Source: CAIOZW01 sp049318845 (GTDB lineage: Bacteria > Acidobacteriota > Blastocatellia > RBC074). From it: a stretch of DNA of 7,748 nt. The notes beneath the pieces are model-generated. The model saw only the letters and a program-made list of their open reading frames with translations. It did no database searches and was not told the DNA's origin. Below, one piece after another: positions 6,278 to 7,748 of this stretch (position 1 is the first letter of the stretch; every line of letters begins with the position of its first letter). A program made the translations under genes and the position numbers. The stretch covers positions 1 to 7,748 of the forward strand of contig JBMOFH010000192.1 of NCBI GenBank assembly GCA_049318845.1, read 5' to 3'.

Positions 6278-7462
6278 TTACCGTCCGGCTTTGAGCCAGA
6301 CCTGACGCCCACGATTGATGATCGCCAGAAAGAGCCCGTATAGCCATACGGCAGCATAGAGTGGAACCGCACTCAGATCCCGCAGATACTGCGCCGGCCG
6401 ATCGACGAAGGCCACCCCGGCGGCATAGTAGACAAGATCGAGCAGAAGCCCGAAAAGCGCGACAACCGGAACGAATGGCAACAGCAGCAGGCGAATCCCG
6501 ATCATCAGCAGCTTTGGGCGCAGGAAAAGAAGAACCAGCAGGAAGAGATCGCCGGTCAGACTTCTCTGCCGCCCGCGCGCCAGAACCTGACCAAGTTGAG
6601 CGTGATAATCATAAATTACATCGAGCTGACCCCTGAACCAGCGTGCACGCTGGCGGGAGGCACCGGCAGCCTGGAGTGGCTTTGGATCGTAGAGGATGGC
6701 GTTTGGAACAAAGTCGACCCGTGCGTCACGGACGGCGAGCAGCAGATCCAGTTCAAGATCTTCGGCCTGCGTGTGAAGGAGCGGCGCAAGTTCGGCGAGT
6801 ATCGGACAACGGAGAGCCATTCCGGTGCCGCGCAGCGGAACAGCCCATCCGGACTGCTGTCGTGCCTGGTCATCGATCTGCTGCATGAGAACTTCGGACC
6901 AGCCGGCAAGTCGCGCGGTCCGACTCTCAGCAAGCGGGGCGACAAACGCCTGCGCCGCATCCGCGCCGCCAGCGATGGCCTCTCCAAGGGCGGCGAGGCT
7001 TCCCGGTGCGAGCCTGCTGTCGGCATCGACAATGACGACCACTTCCATCCGGCTCCAGAGATCGACATTCCCCGCAAGCCACCACTCAATTACTGCCCCT
7101 TTTCCGCTCGGGCCTGTCCGACGCTCGGCCACACTTGCCCCGGCCGCCTCCGCTTCAGCAGCCGTTCCATCGACACAATGATCGGCCACGACGTGGAGCT
7201 GGCTTCCGGGCCACTCGCCAAGCAGTGGCAGTATCGACGCAACCGTCGCCCCAATCGTTCCGGCCTCGTCCCGGGCCGCGATCAACACTATCGCACCTCG
7301 CCCCGGGATCTTCGGTATCGTCCGCGGTGAGCTGAGGCTCCGCCGTCCCAGAACTCGCTGGCTGAGAAGCCGGAAAAGAAGAATCGACCTCATTACACTA
7401 TCAAGAATCAGTGGCAGGCAGATTATATTCAGCGTCGGGAAAAGCCAGGAAAAGTAGTTCAT
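6278..7462 (-). CDS. GT2 family membrane glycosyltransferase (cellulose synthase-like)
   Basis: This 394-residue protein has a GT-A domain between membrane segments. An N-terminal hydrophobic stretch (about 5-33) is followed by AIVLIAARDEAGTI (57-70), VVADHCVDGT (91-100, with D94), the metal/nucleotide DxD motif in VDADS (D146, D148), AEDLELDLLL (233-242, with E234 and D235 as the catalytic-base region) and QRARW (271-275), a canonical QxxRW motif. Hydrophobic segments then fill most of 305-390. This domain order fits processive-type GT2 enzymes, though many relatives add one sugar to a polyprenyl carrier. It is probably the first gene of an operon with the GT4 gene and would supply glycan for the ligase-like protein across the convergent boundary. 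The ATG at 7462 has no good Shine-Dalgarno sequence. All catalytic motifs are present. The donor sugar cannot be inferred. Confidence 0.87.
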   Translation of the reverse strand: MNYFSWLFPTLNIICLPLILDSVMRSILLFRLLSQRVLGRRSLSSPRTIPKIPGRGAIVLIAARDEAGTIGATVASILPLLGEWPGSQLHVVADHCVDGTAAEAEAAGASVAERRTGPSGKGAVIEWWLAGNVDLWSRMEVVVIVDADSRLAPGSLAALGEAIAGGADAAQAFVAPLAESRTARLAGWSEVLMQQIDDQARQQSGWAVPLRGTGMALRCPILAELAPLLHTQAEDLELDLLLAVRDARVDFVPNAILYDPKPLQAAGASRQRARWFRGQLDVIYDYHAQLGQVLARGRQRSLTGDLFLLVLLFLRPKLLMIGIRLLLLPFVPVVALFGLLLDLVYYAAGVAFVDRPAQYLRDLSAVPLYAAVWLYGLFLAIINRGRQVWLKAGR

Positions 7463-7610
7463 CGATAATCAATGCGGGCATTAACGCGTCGATTCACACC
7501 GGCGTTGGCGCAACGTGCGCCGATTGCGGCTGGTGATCACGGAGCAGCCGGAAAGACCAATCCGCAGCGTCATTCGCGATCAAGAGTCTACCCAAGTTGA
7601 TCCCAATCGG
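7463..7610. other. Upstream leader of the GT2-GT4 operon, no gene seen
   Basis: I see no supportable gene in this stretch. A 42-codon plus-strand frame starts at an ATG at 7472 but has no Shine-Dalgarno sequence or recognisable product. The stretch holds a perfect inverted repeat, GGCGCA-ACG-TGCGCC (7507-7521), with no following T-run, so it is not a convincing terminator; it may be a leader hairpin of the minus-strand transcript. Confidence 0.45.
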
Positions 7611-7614
7611 TCAA
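7585..7614 (-). promoter_or_regulatory. Weak candidate promoter for the GT2-GT4 operon
   Basis: On the minus strand there is TTGACC (7614-7609, five of six), an 18-base spacer and TAGACT (7590-7585, four of six). Transcription would begin near 7578 and leave a leader of about 115 nt carrying the hairpin at 7507-7521. The -35 overlaps the stop codon of the possible upstream gene. This is the best candidate in the region but a weak one. Confidence 0.3.
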
Positions 7615-7748
7615 GGATGGGAATGTTCGGCGGGTCGGTACTGCCCCCACGTCCCCCTCGCGAAGGTGACAATAGTCCTCGCGAAAGGTTGCACCGAGCC
7701 TCCAATGACAGGAATTGTGAGCAGCGGTACGAGGCTTCCGAGAGCGAA
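7611..7748 (-). CDS. Possible C-terminal tail of an unidentified minus-strand gene
   Basis: One minus-strand frame is open from the window edge to a TGA at 7613-7611, giving 45 residues. It begins with a hydrophobic stretch (GSLVPLLTIPVIGG) that could be the end of a membrane segment and closes with a short polar tail. It contains the echo PFAR...TFAR, caused by two DNA repeats 21 bp apart. I do not recognise a family. A second minus-strand frame is open for slightly longer, so openness alone proves little; the direction matches the GT2 gene. Confidence 0.28.
   Translation of the reverse strand, partial: FALGSLVPLLTIPVIGGSVQPFARTIVTFARGTWGQYRPAEHSHP
7656..7685. repeat. Two direct copies of CCTCGCGAA, 21 bp apart
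   Basis: CCTCGCGAA occurs at 7656-7664 and again at 7677-7685, each followed by GG (the second after one extra A). Each copy contains the palindrome TCGCGA. The 21-bp offset is two helical turns and also seven codons, so it could be a pair of protein-binding sites or a repeat in a coding tail. Confidence 0.4.

Noticed and set aside
6596..7330. Long plus-strand open frame (244 codons) opposite the GT2 gene
   Set aside because: It is antisense to a protein with every GT2 catalytic motif in order. Its translation is low in hydrophobic order, matches no family and has no ribosome site; it is a by-product of high G+C codon use.
1..7748. A defence, CRISPR, phage or secondary-metabolite system
   Set aside because: No repeat array, nuclease, toxin-antitoxin pair, integrase, phage structural gene or biosynthetic megaenzyme is visible on either strand. 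The genes are explained by housekeeping, regulation and surface glycan synthesis.

Overview
This looks like ordinary bacterial chromosome with moderately high G+C, dense genes and sigma70-type promoters. The helicase-loader-like ATPase and the membrane-protein/winged-helix pair both resemble genes I associate with Acidobacteriota (Blastocatellia-like). That placement rests on remembered family resemblance, not a search, so it is moderate at best. I see no tRNA, rRNA, CRISPR array, complete insertion sequence, phage gene or attachment site.

Layout. (1) Positions 1-259, minus strand: the N-terminal part of a YjbQ/UPF0047 family protein, cut by the window edge, with its own TTGACA-type promoter. 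(2) Positions 351-1359, minus strand: a two-gene unit of a six-helix membrane protein of unknown function followed by a small winged-helix regulator. A promoter (1486-1514) and a long imperfect inverted repeat (1513-1554) lie upstream and suggest local, possibly autogenous, control. (3) Positions 1571-2296, minus strand: a DnaC/IstB-type AAA+ ATPase with an N-terminal cysteine motif, probably a helicase loader. (4) Positions 2384-2490: a divergent control region with two near-consensus sigma70 promoters, one for the ATPase and one for the plus-strand gene. (5) Positions 2540-4594, plus strand: a polytopic O-antigen ligase/polymerase (Wzy_C type) with a C-terminal TPR-like region, then at 4681-5010 a small CusF-like copper-binding lipoprotein. 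(6) Positions 5038-7462, minus strand: a GT2 membrane glycosyltransferase followed by a GT4 glycosyltransferase, converging on the lipoprotein gene. (7) Positions 7463-7748: a leader or intergenic stretch and perhaps the C-terminal tail of another minus-strand gene.

The ligase/polymerase and the two glycosyltransferases form a plausible surface-polysaccharide module: GT2 and GT4 build a lipid-linked glycan on the cytoplasmic side, and the Wzy/WaaL-type protein polymerises or ligates it on the outer face. The copper lipoprotein sits in the middle of this module without the usual SCO1 or Cus efflux partners. I did not find a clearly new system. The points most worth checking are the inverted repeat in front of the membrane-protein/regulator pair, the orphan copper lipoprotein, and the several places where the longest reading frame overstates the gene start.
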